Below are positions 53,616 to 61,934 of a stretch of DNA of 64,000 nucleotides, in pieces. Location: contig JAGOAZ010000002.1 in assembly GCA_017983675.1 (NCBI GenBank), forward strand, positions 124,001 through 188,000. The letters run 5' to 3'. Below the pieces are notes generated by a model. That model had not been told where the DNA came from. It did no database searches and saw nothing but the letters and a program-made list of their open reading frames with translations. The DNA comes from Fluviicola sp. (GTDB taxonomy: Bacteria; Bacteroidota; Bacteroidia; Flavobacteriales_D; Crocinitomicaceae). The translations under genes were made by a program, and so were the position numbers. Every line of letters begins with the position of its first letter. Position 1 is the stretch's first letter.

Positions 53616-53831
53616 ATGGACAATCCCAAAAAACAAGTCGCGAGTTATTTGCGGTTCAGTGCCGTTGCTTTCCAAATGGGAGCAATCATCGGACTCATGA
53701 CTTGGCTGGGCGTTTGGCTCGACGGTCAATATAATCCATCAGGTGCTGCTTATACTGTTGTTTGTGCTTTAACAGGTGTTGCAGCGGGACTATATTTAAT
53801 AATCAAAGAAGTAATAAAAAATTCACAATGA
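53616..53831 (+). CDS. atpZ: AtpZ/AtpI-family small membrane protein
   Basis: 71 residues with two transmembrane helices (about 15-35 and 45-63) and the family pattern GLMTWLGVWLDGQY. AtpZ proteins assist ATP synthase assembly or ion handling at the head of atp operons. The stop overlaps the next ATG by 4 bp. Confidence 0.85.
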   Translation: MDNPKKQVASYLRFSAVAFQMGAIIGLMTWLGVWLDGQYNPSGAAYTVVCALTGVAAGLYLIIKEVIKNSQ

Positions 53832-54205
53832 AAGCCTGGACCATTCAATTATTAAGCATTTTAGCTGTTATAGCAGCATATCAATTGATCATTTTTTCGT
53901 TTGTACCTGCTATATTTCAACATCAAGTTCAAATTGCAGTTGGGATAATCGGTTTAGTTTTTTTAGCAGCTTCATTGGTGATGTCAATGGGAAAAAATGT
54001 CACTTCCGAAGCACGTGTTCAACGATTCATGATTGGCACAACGTTACAATTATTAATTGCACTTTTCACCATATTACTTGCAAATTATATTTCTCCAAAG
54101 AGTTTTCGCCAAGTTGCGGTACATTTCCTGATTGCTTTTGGTGTTTTATTGGCATTACAAGCTATTTTTTTGGTTTTACAAGCAAAGGGAAAACTCAAAA
54201 ACTAG
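53828..54205 (+). CDS. AtpI-like four-helix membrane protein
   Basis: 125 residues with four hydrophobic helices. The start ATG at 53828 overlaps the atpZ stop (ATGA); a longer frame from 53762 would read through atpZ. Size, topology and place between atpZ and atpB suggest an AtpI-like assembly factor, but sequence motifs are weak. Confidence 0.7.
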   Translation: MKAWTIQLLSILAVIAAYQLIIFSFVPAIFQHQVQIAVGIIGLVFLAASLVMSMGKNVTSEARVQRFMIGTTLQLLIALFTILLANYISPKSFRQVAVHFLIAFGVLLALQAIFLVLQAKGKLKN

Positions 54206-54261
54206 TTGAATAATTGAAGCTATTTGACGATCAATCAAATAATTCAAAATTCATTACATTT

Positions 54262-54295
54262 TTTGTTTGTGTTTATGAAAGATTCACTACCTTTG
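54262..54295 (+). promoter_or_regulatory. Promoter of the atpB-led operon
   Basis: TTTG (54266-54269, also 54262-54265) and TACCTTTG (54288-54295) are 18 bp apart and match the Bacteroidota consensus. They lie 38 bp before atpB, so atpB and later genes can be transcribed apart from porW-atpZ. Confidence 0.7.
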
Positions 54296-54333
54296 CGCCA
54301 AATTTTCGATAAGAATTTAAAGTACAATAAGCA

Positions 54334-55452
54334 ATGTCTCTAATTTACAGTGCGAAACGTTTTTTCTCTCTCCTTGTAGGAGTACTCCTTTTTTCTACTG
54401 CTTTTGCTAGTGGTCATTCAACGAATGAAAAAGAAGAGTTTAACGTAGGTGAAATGATTATGCATCACATCAAGGATGCACACGAATGGCATTTGTGGGG
54501 TCCAGCGCATGGAGAAGGTTCTCAATCGATTTATTTGCCAATCATCTTGTTAGATGGCGGGTTAAAAGTTTTTTCTTCTGCACATTTTTATCACGGTGAA
54601 GTAAAATCAACCGAAGATCACAAGACGAACGAATCTGTAGAATATGTAGTTGGAAATGGTCCTGCTGCAGGCTATGCAATGTACCACGAAGAAATTTACA
54701 AATTACACAACGGAGAGTTGTCGTTTGAAGATGGTCATGTACATGGTGCGCAATCGCCTTTAGACTTTTCGATCACTAAAAACGTACTTTCATTGTTTAT
54801 GGGTGCAATCTTGATTTTAGTAATCATGGGAAGCGTTGCTCGTTTTTACAAGAAAAACGGTCCTGTTGCTCCAAGAGGATTAGCGAAATATTTAGAAGTA
54901 TTGATTGTTATGGTGCGTGACGATGTAGCAAAAGCGAACATTGGAGAACACAAGTACAAAAAATACGTTCCTTATTTATTGACAATCTTTTTCTTTATCT
55001 TCATCAATAACTTGTTGGGGTTAATTCCGTTCTTACCAGGTGGTGCGAATTTAACAGGAAACATTTCAGTAACTTTATTTTTAGCAGTTGCAACATTGGT
55101 TGTAACGCTAGCTTCTGCAAATAAAAACTATTGGTCGCACATTTTCGCAACGCCTGGAGTTCCATGGCCAGTATTGATTATCTTAATTCCAATTGAATTA
55201 GTAGGGATTTTCACAAAACCTTTTGCATTGATGGTTCGTTTGTTTGCAAACATGACAGCGGGACACATTATCGTTTTAGCGTTAATTTCTATTATTTTTA
55301 TCAATCAAAATGTAGCATGGGGAGGATTGTCAGTGCCAATGGCATTGTTTATCTCTGTGTTGGAGTTGTTGGTAGCTTTCTTACAAGGTTTCTTGTTTGC
55401 AATGTTATCAGCGTTGTTTATCGGTGCGGCTGTTGAAGAAGCACACCATTAA
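54334..55452 (+). CDS. atpB: ATP synthase F0 subunit a
   Basis: 372 residues. Subunit a forms the ion half-channels next to the c-ring. The essential arginine is Arg302 in LMVRLFANMTAGH. The protein has an N-terminal signal-like helix followed by a soluble, His- and Glu-rich domain of about 110 residues before the first F0 helix, so it is longer than the roughly 270-residue E. coli protein. Long N-termini of this kind occur in Bacteroidota. Confidence 0.94.
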   Translation: MSLIYSAKRFFSLLVGVLLFSTAFASGHSTNEKEEFNVGEMIMHHIKDAHEWHLWGPAHGEGSQSIYLPIILLDGGLKVFSSAHFYHGEVKSTEDHKTNESVEYVVGNGPAAGYAMYHEEIYKLHNGELSFEDGHVHGAQSPLDFSITKNVLSLFMGAILILVIMGSVARFYKKNGPVAPRGLAKYLEVLIVMVRDDVAKANIGEHKYKKYVPYLLTIFFFIFINNLLGLIPFLPGGANLTGNISVTLFLAVATLVVTLASANKNYWSHIFATPGVPWPVLIILIPIELVGIFTKPFALMVRLFANMTAGHIIVLALISIIFINQNVAWGGLSVPMALFISVLELLVAFLQGFLFAMLSALFIGAAVEEAHH

Positions 55453-55466
55453 TTAGTAAATTTTAA

Positions 55467-55691
<225 letters not shown>

Positions 55692-55767
55692 TTAAAGTAA
55701 TCCTGTTGCAACGGTTGGTTGCGACAGGATCTTTACATTGATTAAAAAACAGTAAACAAGAAATAAA

Positions 55768-56262
55768 ATGGATTTAATTACACCAGACTTAGGTCTTTTA
55801 TTCTGGACAGGATTAGTTTTCTGCATCCTACTTTTCATTTTAACGAAATTCATTTGGAAACCAATACTTTCATCTGTTAATGCACGTGAGCAAAAAATTT
55901 CTGATGCGTTAGCATTGGCTGAGCAAACGAAAGCTGAAATGAAAGCCTTGCAAGCTTCTAATGAGAACTTATTAAAAGAAGCGCGTATCGAACGTGATGC
56001 AATTGTAAAAGATGCAAAAGAAACAGCAACGAAAATGATTGATGATGCAAAAAACGCATCAAAAATTGAAGCTGAAAAAATTATTTCGACGGCGTTAGCA
56101 TCTATTAATGCTGAAAAAACAGCAGCTATTGCGGAATTGAAAACACAAGTTGCTTCCATTTCGATTGAAATCGCTGAAAAAATCATTAAAGCTGAATTGG
56201 CTACTAATGAGAAACAAAAAGCGTTGGCTGAGCAATTAGCTGGTGATATTAATTTGAATTAA
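55768..56262 (+). CDS. atpF: ATP synthase F0 subunit b
   Basis: 164 residues. One N-terminal transmembrane helix (about 8-28) is followed by a long charged amphipathic helix rich in Ala, Lys and Glu, the peripheral stalk. It has the conserved KFIWKPI after the membrane helix. In the operon between atpE and atpH. Confidence 0.95.
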   Translation: MDLITPDLGLLFWTGLVFCILLFILTKFIWKPILSSVNAREQKISDALALAEQTKAEMKALQASNENLLKEARIERDAIVKDAKETATKMIDDAKNASKIEAEKIISTALASINAEKTAAIAELKTQVASISIEIAEKIIKAELATNEKQKALAEQLAGDINLN

Positions 56263-56269
56263 TTCGAAC

Positions 56270-56803
56270 ATGAAAGGTTCTAAAACTGCAAACCGTTACG
56301 CACAAGCATTACTCGATCTAGCGATTGAGCGCAATGTGTTGGAGGTCGTTGCTGGTGACATGAAGTTTTTAAGCATTGTTTGCGCTGAAAATCACGATTT
56401 TGAGTTAATGCTTGCAAGCCCAATTGTTCGTGCAGACAAAAAAATAGCTGTTCTAAAAGCAGTTTTCACACATTTCGATGCGTTGTCAACTCAATTTATT
56501 GAATTGATAGCTAAAAATGGTCGTGAAGCAATTCTACCAGAAATAGCTATCGCTTTTGAAGCACAATTGAATGCTCATAAAGGTATTTTACCTGTGACAA
56601 TCACGAGTGCAACGAAGCTAGATGATTCAGTAAGAAAAAGTATTTTAGAAAAAATTCAACAACATTTCTCAGGAACATTTGATGTGACTGAAGAAGTGGA
56701 TGAGACTTTAATAGGTGGTTTTATCGTAAAGATGGACGATCAAATGATTGATGCTTCAGTAGCATCTCAATTAACACAATTGAAACAACGTTTAACAAAA
56801 TAA
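56270..56803 (+). CDS. atpH: ATP synthase F1 subunit delta
   Basis: 177 residues. The OSCP/delta family start [16 protein letters not shown] and the C-terminal [21 protein letters not shown] are clear. It links the peripheral stalk to the alpha/beta head. It starts 7 bp after atpF. Confidence 0.95.
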   Translation: MKGSKTANRYAQALLDLAIERNVLEVVAGDMKFLSIVCAENHDFELMLASPIVRADKKIAVLKAVFTHFDALSTQFIELIAKNGREAILPEIAIAFEAQLNAHKGILPVTITSATKLDDSVRKSILEKIQQHFSGTFDVTEEVDETLIGGFIVKMDDQMIDASVASQLTQLKQRLTK

Positions 56804-56891
56804 GAGAAAGAAAGCTGAGCTTTCGAAATCAACAGTTGACAACTCAACAAGCCAACTGAAAATTTCAAATTCTCAATTAAAAAAAAAGAAC

Positions 56892-58466
56892 ATGGCAGAT
56901 GTTAAACCAGCAGAAGTTTCTGCGATTTTAAGAGAGCAATTATCAGGTTTCAGAACTGAAGCTGAATTGCAAGAAGTTGGTACCGTTTTACAAATTGGTG
57001 ATGGTATCGCTCGTGTTTACGGATTGAAAGGTGTTCAATACGGTGAATTGATTGAGTTCGAAGGTGGTTTGCAAGGAATCGCATTGAACTTAGAAGAAGA
57101 TAACGTTGGAGCTGTATTGCTTGGTCGTTCTTCTGCTGTAAAAGAAGGAGATACTGTAAAACGATTAGGTCGCATTGCTTCTGTAAACGTTGGGGAAGGT
57201 TTAGTTGGTCGTGTTATCGACACACTAGGTAACCCAATCGATGGTAAAGGTCCAATTGCTGGTCAATTGTACGAAATGCCAATCGAGCGTAAAGCTCCAG
57301 GAGTTATTTTCCGTCAACCAGTAACTGAGCCTCTTCAAACAGGTATCAAGGCGGTTGATGCGATGATTCCAATTGGACGTGGACAACGTGAGTTAATCAT
57401 TGGTGACCGTCAAACTGGTAAAACAACTGTTGCAATCGATGCAATTATTAATCAAAAAGAATTTTACGATAGAGGGGAACCTGTTTTCTGTATTTATGTT
57501 GCAATTGGACAAAAAGGTTCAACTGTTGCAGGAATCGTTAAGAAATTAGAGGATGCTGGTGCGATGGCTTACACAGTTATCGTTGCTGCAAATGCATCTG
57601 ATCCTGCTCCAATGCAATTTTACGCGCCAATGACAGGTGCTGCAGTAGGTGAGTTTTTCCGTGATTCAGGACGTCCTGCTTTGATCGTATTTGATGATTT
57701 ATCGAAACAAGCGGTAGCTTACCGTGAAGTATCATTGTTGTTACGTCGTCCTCCAGGTCGTGAGGCTTACCCAGGTGACGTTTTCTACTTACACTCTCGT
57801 TTATTGGAGCGTGCTGCAAAAATCATCGCTGATGATACAATTGCATCGCAAATGAACGATTTACCAGAATCGTTAAAAGGAATTGTAAAAGGAGGTGGTT
57901 CATTAACTGCTTTGCCAATTATTGAAACACAAGCGGGTGACGTTTCTGCGTATATCCCAACAAATGTGATTTCAATTACTGATGGTCAAATTTTCTTGGA
58001 AGGTGATTTATTTAACGCAGGTATTCGTCCAGCAATTAACGTAGGTATCTCTGTATCACGTGTTGGAGGAAATGCACAAATTAAATCAATGAAAAAAGTT
58101 GCTGGTACATTGAAATTGGATCAAGCACAATACCGCGAATTGGAAGCATTTGCTAAATTTGGTTCTGACTTAGATGCTGCAACAAAATCAGTATTGGATA
58201 AAGGAGCTCGTAACGTTGAGATTTTGAAACAACGTGAAGGCGATCCATACCCAGTTGAAAAACAAATTGCAATTATCTATGTTGGTACAAAAGGATTAAT
58301 GCAAAATGTACCAGTTGATAAAGTAAAAGCATTCGAAAAAGAATACTTGGATTTCTTAGAAGCTAAACATGCAGATGTATTGGTTCGTTTGAAAGCAGGT
58401 AAATACGAAGATGCAGATACTGATCTTTTAGGAAAAGTAGCGAAAGAAATCGCATCGAAATATTAA
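56892..58466 (+). CDS. atpA: ATP synthase F1 subunit alpha
   Basis: 524 residues. Walker A GDRQTGKT is at 171-178, with the alpha signature [19 protein letters not shown] and the regulatory-site features of the non-catalytic nucleotide-binding subunit. It follows an 88-bp spacer that contains the perfect short hairpin GAAAGCT-G-AGCTTTC. Confidence 0.97.
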   Translation: MADVKPAEVSAILREQLSGFRTEAELQEVGTVLQIGDGIARVYGLKGVQYGELIEFEGGLQGIALNLEEDNVGAVLLGRSSAVKEGDTVKRLGRIASVNVGEGLVGRVIDTLGNPIDGKGPIAGQLYEMPIERKAPGVIFRQPVTEPLQTGIKAVDAMIPIGRGQRELIIGDRQTGKTTVAIDAIINQKEFYDRGEPVFCIYVAIGQKGSTVAGIVKKLEDAGAMAYTVIVAANASDPAPMQFYAPMTGAAVGEFFRDSGRPALIVFDDLSKQAVAYREVSLLLRRPPGREAYPGDVFYLHSRLLERAAKIIADDTIASQMNDLPESLKGIVKGGGSLTALPIIETQAGDVSAYIPTNVISITDGQIFLEGDLFNAGIRPAINVGISVSRVGGNAQIKSMKKVAGTLKLDQAQYRELEAFAKFGSDLDAATKSVLDKGARNVEILKQREGDPYPVEKQIAIIYVGTKGLMQNVPVDKVKAFEKEYLDFLEAKHADVLVRLKAGKYEDADTDLLGKVAKEIASKY

Positions 58467-58474
58467 TTGATTAC

Positions 58475-58502
58475 GAATTTAGAATAACGAATTGAGAATG
58501 AA
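58475..58502. repeat. GAATNNN heptad array, upstream
   Basis: GAAT recurs at exactly 7-bp steps on the plus strand (58475, 58482, 58489, 58496), directly after atpA. Two more units at 58518 and 58525 extend into the four-helix-bundle gene. An inverted array lies on the other side of that gene. Confidence 0.7.
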
Positions 58503-58505
58503 GAG

Positions 58506-58859
58506 ATGATACAGTCTGAATTGAGAATAAATTCTGTAGTTCAAGATAAATCATTTCTTTTCGCAAAATTGATCATACGCTTCTGTTTGAATTTAAAAGA
58601 ACAGAAGCATTATGAGATTAGCGGACAATTAATTCGAAGTGGTACAAGTGTCGGAGCGAACATTCGGGAAGCCCAACGAGCAGAAAGCAAGAAAGATTTT
58701 AAGCACAAACTTAGAATTGCATTGAAGGAAGCAGATGAGACAAAGTACTGGTTAGAGTTAGTTCATTCAGAAATCACTTCAGTAGACAATAATATAGTTG
58801 AATTGAATGAAGAAATTATTAAGCTGTTAGTCGCGATAATTAAAAATACACACGAATAA
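58506..58859 (+). CDS. Four-helix-bundle protein (23S rRNA intervening-sequence/Avd-like family)
   Basis: 117 residues. The family pattern is visible in the N-terminal LIIRFCLNLKEQKHYEISGQL, LIRSGTSVGANIREAQRA and the C-terminal ADETKYWLELVH. Members form pentameric helical bundles; those within rRNA intervening sequences have no established biochemical role, and Avd assists diversity-generating retroelements. No reverse transcriptase is nearby. It sits between atpA and atpG, is not part of ATP synthase, and is flanked by inverted GAATNNN heptad arrays, suggesting later insertion. Confidence 0.85.
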   Translation: MIQSELRINSVVQDKSFLFAKLIIRFCLNLKEQKHYEISGQLIRSGTSVGANIREAQRAESKKDFKHKLRIALKEADETKYWLELVHSEITSVDNNIVELNEEIIKLLVAIIKNTHE

Positions 58860-58868
58860 TAACTCAAT

Positions 58869-58886
58869 ATTCAACATTCTACATTC
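58869..58886. repeat. GAATNNN heptad array, downstream (inverted)
   Basis: ATTC recurs at exactly 7-bp steps (58869, 58876, 58883), which is GAATNNN on the minus strand, between the four-helix-bundle gene and atpG. It mirrors the array at 58475-58502; both end in GAG when read toward the gene's outer side. Confidence 0.65.
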
Positions 58887-58898
58887 AAAATTTGAATT

Positions 58899-59771
58899 AT
58901 GGCTAATTTAAAAGAAATACGCAATCGAATAACTTCAGTGGGATCAACCATGCAGATTACGTCTGCAATGAAAATGGTTTCTGCTGCTAAGTTAAAACGA
59001 GCTCAAGATGCAATTACACAAATGCGTCCTTACGCTGAGAAATTGCAAGAAATTCTTGGTAATTTGAGTGCATCTTTGGATATTTCTGAAAATGCGCTAG
59101 CAGCTGAACGTCCTGCAAACAATGTGTTGGTTATTGCAATTACTTCGAACAGAGGTTTGTGTGGTGGATTCAACAACAACATCATCAAACGAGTAAATCA
59201 ATTGGTGCTGGAAGAATACGCAGGAAGTAATGTTAGCATTTTATGTTTGGGTAAAAAAGCGAAAGATGCTTTCAAACGTTCTGAGATGTATTTCGATATT
59301 GAAGGAACAGGAATTACGGAAGATATTTTTGCTGATTTATCATTTGATAACACTGCATACATTGCAAACCATGCGATGAACCTTTTCTTAAACAAATCGG
59401 TTGATCGTGTAGTAGTAGTTTATAATAGTTTCATAAATGCTGCATCACAAAACGTGAAAGCAGAACAACTATTGCCATTAATTCCAACTGTTCAAGAAGG
59501 AGCTGCTATTGGTGATTATATTTTTGAACCTTCTCAAGAAGAAATCGTAGAAGATTTAATTCCAAAATCATTAAAAATCCAATTATTCAAAGCATTATTG
59601 GATTCGAATGCATCTGAACACGGAGCACGTATGACTGCTATGCACAAAGCAACGGATAACGCAACTGAGTTACAACGTAATTTGAAATTAAGTTATAACA
59701 AAGCGCGTCAAGCAGCAATTACTAATGAAATCTTAGAAATCGTTGGTGGTGCAGAAGCATTGAAAAATTAA
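58899..59771 (+). CDS. atpG: ATP synthase F1 subunit gamma
   Basis: 290 residues. The start LKEIRNRITSVGSTMQITSAMKM (abridged here) with SNRGLCGGFN and the C-terminal RQAAITNEILEIVGGAEAL are diagnostic of the central stalk subunit. Last ATP synthase gene in this operon; atpD (beta) and atpC (epsilon) are not in the window and must lie elsewhere. A terminator follows. Confidence 0.96.
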   Translation: MANLKEIRNRITSVGSTMQITSAMKMVSAAKLKRAQDAITQMRPYAEKLQEILGNLSASLDISENALAAERPANNVLVIAITSNRGLCGGFNNNIIKRVNQLVLEEYAGSNVSILCLGKKAKDAFKRSEMYFDIEGTGITEDIFADLSFDNTAYIANHAMNLFLNKSVDRVVVVYNSFINAASQNVKAEQLLPLIPTVQEGAAIGDYIFEPSQEEIVEDLIPKSLKIQLFKALLDSNASEHGARMTAMHKATDNATELQRNLKLSYNKARQAAITNEILEIVGGAEALKN

Positions 59772-59792
59772 CAAGTACAACTTTTAATAGTG

Positions 59793-59826
59793 AAAATCCC
59801 GATACAACTTTGTCGGGATTTTTTTT
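59793..59826 (+). terminator. Terminator of the ATP synthase operon
   Basis: AAAATCCCGA (59793-59802) pairs with TCGGGATTTT (59813-59822) across a 10-nt loop, followed by T's. Confidence 0.9.
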
Positions 59827-59892
59827 CATCTTTTACCGATAGCTCAATTACAATTTCTACTTTTAAAGTAATCTTAAAGAAAGTTACTGCCA

Positions 59893-60702
59893 ATGGTTGC
59901 ACAACGATTGATACAACGTTTAAAGTCCTACGAACAAGCAATCATTTCAAGTTTGCCCGTTTTCTTTGATGCACATCAATTAATCGTCAAATACCGATTT
60001 AAACAATTTCTGCTTATTTCTGGCTTCACGTTCTTATTGTTGTTTTCTTTTGTGATTAGCGTATTACTCAATGGAGTCGATGAAATTGCAGCACCAATTA
60101 CAGCATTTTCGTTGCCCTATTTAGATCAATTTCTTACAATTGATAGTGAAACGATTACCAAAGGAATAGCTTCTTTTTTTTGGTTGGTTAAATTGGCAAT
60201 TGACTCAAATAAAGACGCATTGTTTGCTTCTGTTTTTATGGTGATTGGCACACCTTATTTTTCCTACATTAGTTCACGAACAGAAGAAGCTGTAACAGGA
60301 AAAAAATATCCCTTTCATTTTTGGACTTTTTTAAAAGAAATAAAACGTGGTATTGTTTTGTCCGTTCGTAATTCTTTCAAGCAATTAGGATGGTTACTAT
60401 TGATTTCCCTTGTGGCATTTATTCCAATCATCGGGTTAATTGCACCCTTACTTACTTTTATCGTTCAAGCTTATTATTATGGTTTATTAATGACCGATTA
60501 TACCTTAGAACGACAAGGTTTTTCCGTGAAAGAAAGTCAAGTATATTACCGCCAACACAAACCTGAATTATTTGCAATAGGATTAGGGTTGATGTTCTTA
60601 CTATTAATTCCAGTTATCGGTTGGTTTCTAGCGCCAACTTATGCATTAGTTGCAGCTTATCTCAGTTATGAGAAAACAAGTGCAAAAGAAAATGCGTTTT
60701 AA
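59893..60702 (+). CDS. EI24/CysZ-like membrane protein
   Basis: 269 residues with about five hydrophobic segments. Features such as FSYISSRTEEAVTGKKYPF, KQLGWLLLISLVAFIPIIG and YGLLMTDYTLERQGF match the EI24 domain family, which includes the sulfate permease CysZ. The transported substrate is unknown here. It is convergent with the MFS gene; the 3' ends overlap by 4 bp. Confidence 0.75.
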   Translation: MVAQRLIQRLKSYEQAIISSLPVFFDAHQLIVKYRFKQFLLISGFTFLLLFSFVISVLLNGVDEIAAPITAFSLPYLDQFLTIDSETITKGIASFFWLVKLAIDSNKDALFASVFMVIGTPYFSYISSRTEEAVTGKKYPFHFWTFLKEIKRGIVLSVRNSFKQLGWLLLISLVAFIPIIGLIAPLLTFIVQAYYYGLLMTDYTLERQGFSVKESQVYYRQHKPELFAIGLGLMFLLLIPVIGWFLAPTYALVAAYLSYEKTSAKENAF

Positions 60703-61913
60703 TCTTTGTTCAATAGTTTATGTAAGCGGCGCATCATAAGAAATGCGATAATCATTGAACATGTCACAACGATTCCTAGTATCGGATAATTCCCTATTTC
60801 GCCATTTGCGTGCTTATAGACAATCGTTCCTGCAATAAATGAAGCAATTCCACCAGACAATTGCTGAACGGCTGAATTGATGCTCATAAACGCTCCTCTG
60901 TCCTCTGGTTTCGGAACGGATGTCATCATTGCTTGTGCTGGAACGATGCGCGCTGTGATTCCGATAAATAATATGACATTCAATAAAATGACTATTGACA
61001 ATGGTGTTGGTCCAAGTTGTGTGTAAATCAAAACGATTGCAATAGAAATGATTGTTCCAAATGCAAACAAATTCATCCGTCCAAAGCGGTCACTGATAAG
61101 TCCCGCTAATGGCCCTGCTGCAAAGGTGAAAACACCAGTTACAATGTACATGTAAGGCAATTCATCTGTTGTTAATTTTAAATTCTGTACCGCAAAATCA
61201 CTTCCAAAAGGCATCAACATAAAACCTCCAGTTGCCAATAAAGTTGTTGCTAAAAATCCAGTAATGTAGCGTTTGTTTTTGATAGTGCTTACTAAATGAG
61301 CAAATGCGTTTTTCTCTTTTGTTAACGCTAAATGAGCTGTAATTGGTCGCATGAAGATAACGGTTCCAACCAAAATCACAGCAGCAAAACCAACGATTAC
61401 ATAAAAAGGTAAATGCCAATTTGCCCAATTTGTTAAAAATAATCCGAGTGGAATCCCAACAATTTGACTAACACCAAATCCCATTTGAATGAATCCCATT
61501 ACACGACCACGTTGGTTTACAACGTACAAATCGGTAATAATAGCATAACTAATCGAACTCATTACACCGCCAAACAAACCTGTAAATACACGTGCAGCTA
61601 GTAAGGTTTCGTACGAATTTGATAATGCGCAAAACAATGTTCCCACAATGAATCCACTAAAGAAAAAGACTAATAATCGTTTTCGGTCAAATTTATCTGC
61701 AAATCCTGCGGTAAGTAAAGCCGATAAAAATGCACTAAACGCATAAGCCGAAACGACCACCGCAAACTGATTTGGTTGCAAGGATAAATCTTTCATGACG
61801 AATGTCCCCAAAGGAGACAAGACCATAAAATCTAAGACGACACAAAATTGAATCAAGGCTAACAAAGCAGTCATAAAGACTTGGTAGCGTGAAAAGGATA
61901 CTTTTTCTTTCAT
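60699..61913 (-). CDS. MFS transporter, DHA1-like
   Basis: 404 residues with about 12 transmembrane helices. The motif A region GFADKFDRKRLLVFF after helix 2 and ARVFTGLFGGVMSS in helix 4 match drug:proton antiporter-1 type transporters, including arabinose-efflux-like members. The substrate cannot be read from the sequence. It is 21 bp downstream of the Alr-MurF gene and probably co-transcribed with it. Confidence 0.8.
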   Translation of the reverse strand: MKEKVSFSRYQVFMTALLALIQFCVVLDFMVLSPLGTFVMKDLSLQPNQFAVVVSAYAFSAFLSALLTAGFADKFDRKRLLVFFFSGFIVGTLFCALSNSYETLLAARVFTGLFGGVMSSISYAIITDLYVVNQRGRVMGFIQMGFGVSQIVGIPLGLFLTNWANWHLPFYVIVGFAAVILVGTVIFMRPITAHLALTKEKNAFAHLVSTIKNKRYITGFLATTLLATGGFMLMPFGSDFAVQNLKLTTDELPYMYIVTGVFTFAAGPLAGLISDRFGRMNLFAFGTIISIAIVLIYTQLGPTPLSIVILLNVILFIGITARIVPAQAMMTSVPKPEDRGAFMSINSAVQQLSGGIASFIAGTIVYKHANGEIGNYPILGIVVTCSMIIAFLMMRRLHKLLNKD

Positions 61914-61934
61914 ATAAAATTATTGTAATTGAAG

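Noticed and set aside
58506-58859. Diversity-generating retroelement accessory gene (Avd)
   Set aside because: No reverse transcriptase, template repeat or variable repeat is nearby; the protein is only a member of the wider four-helix-bundle family.
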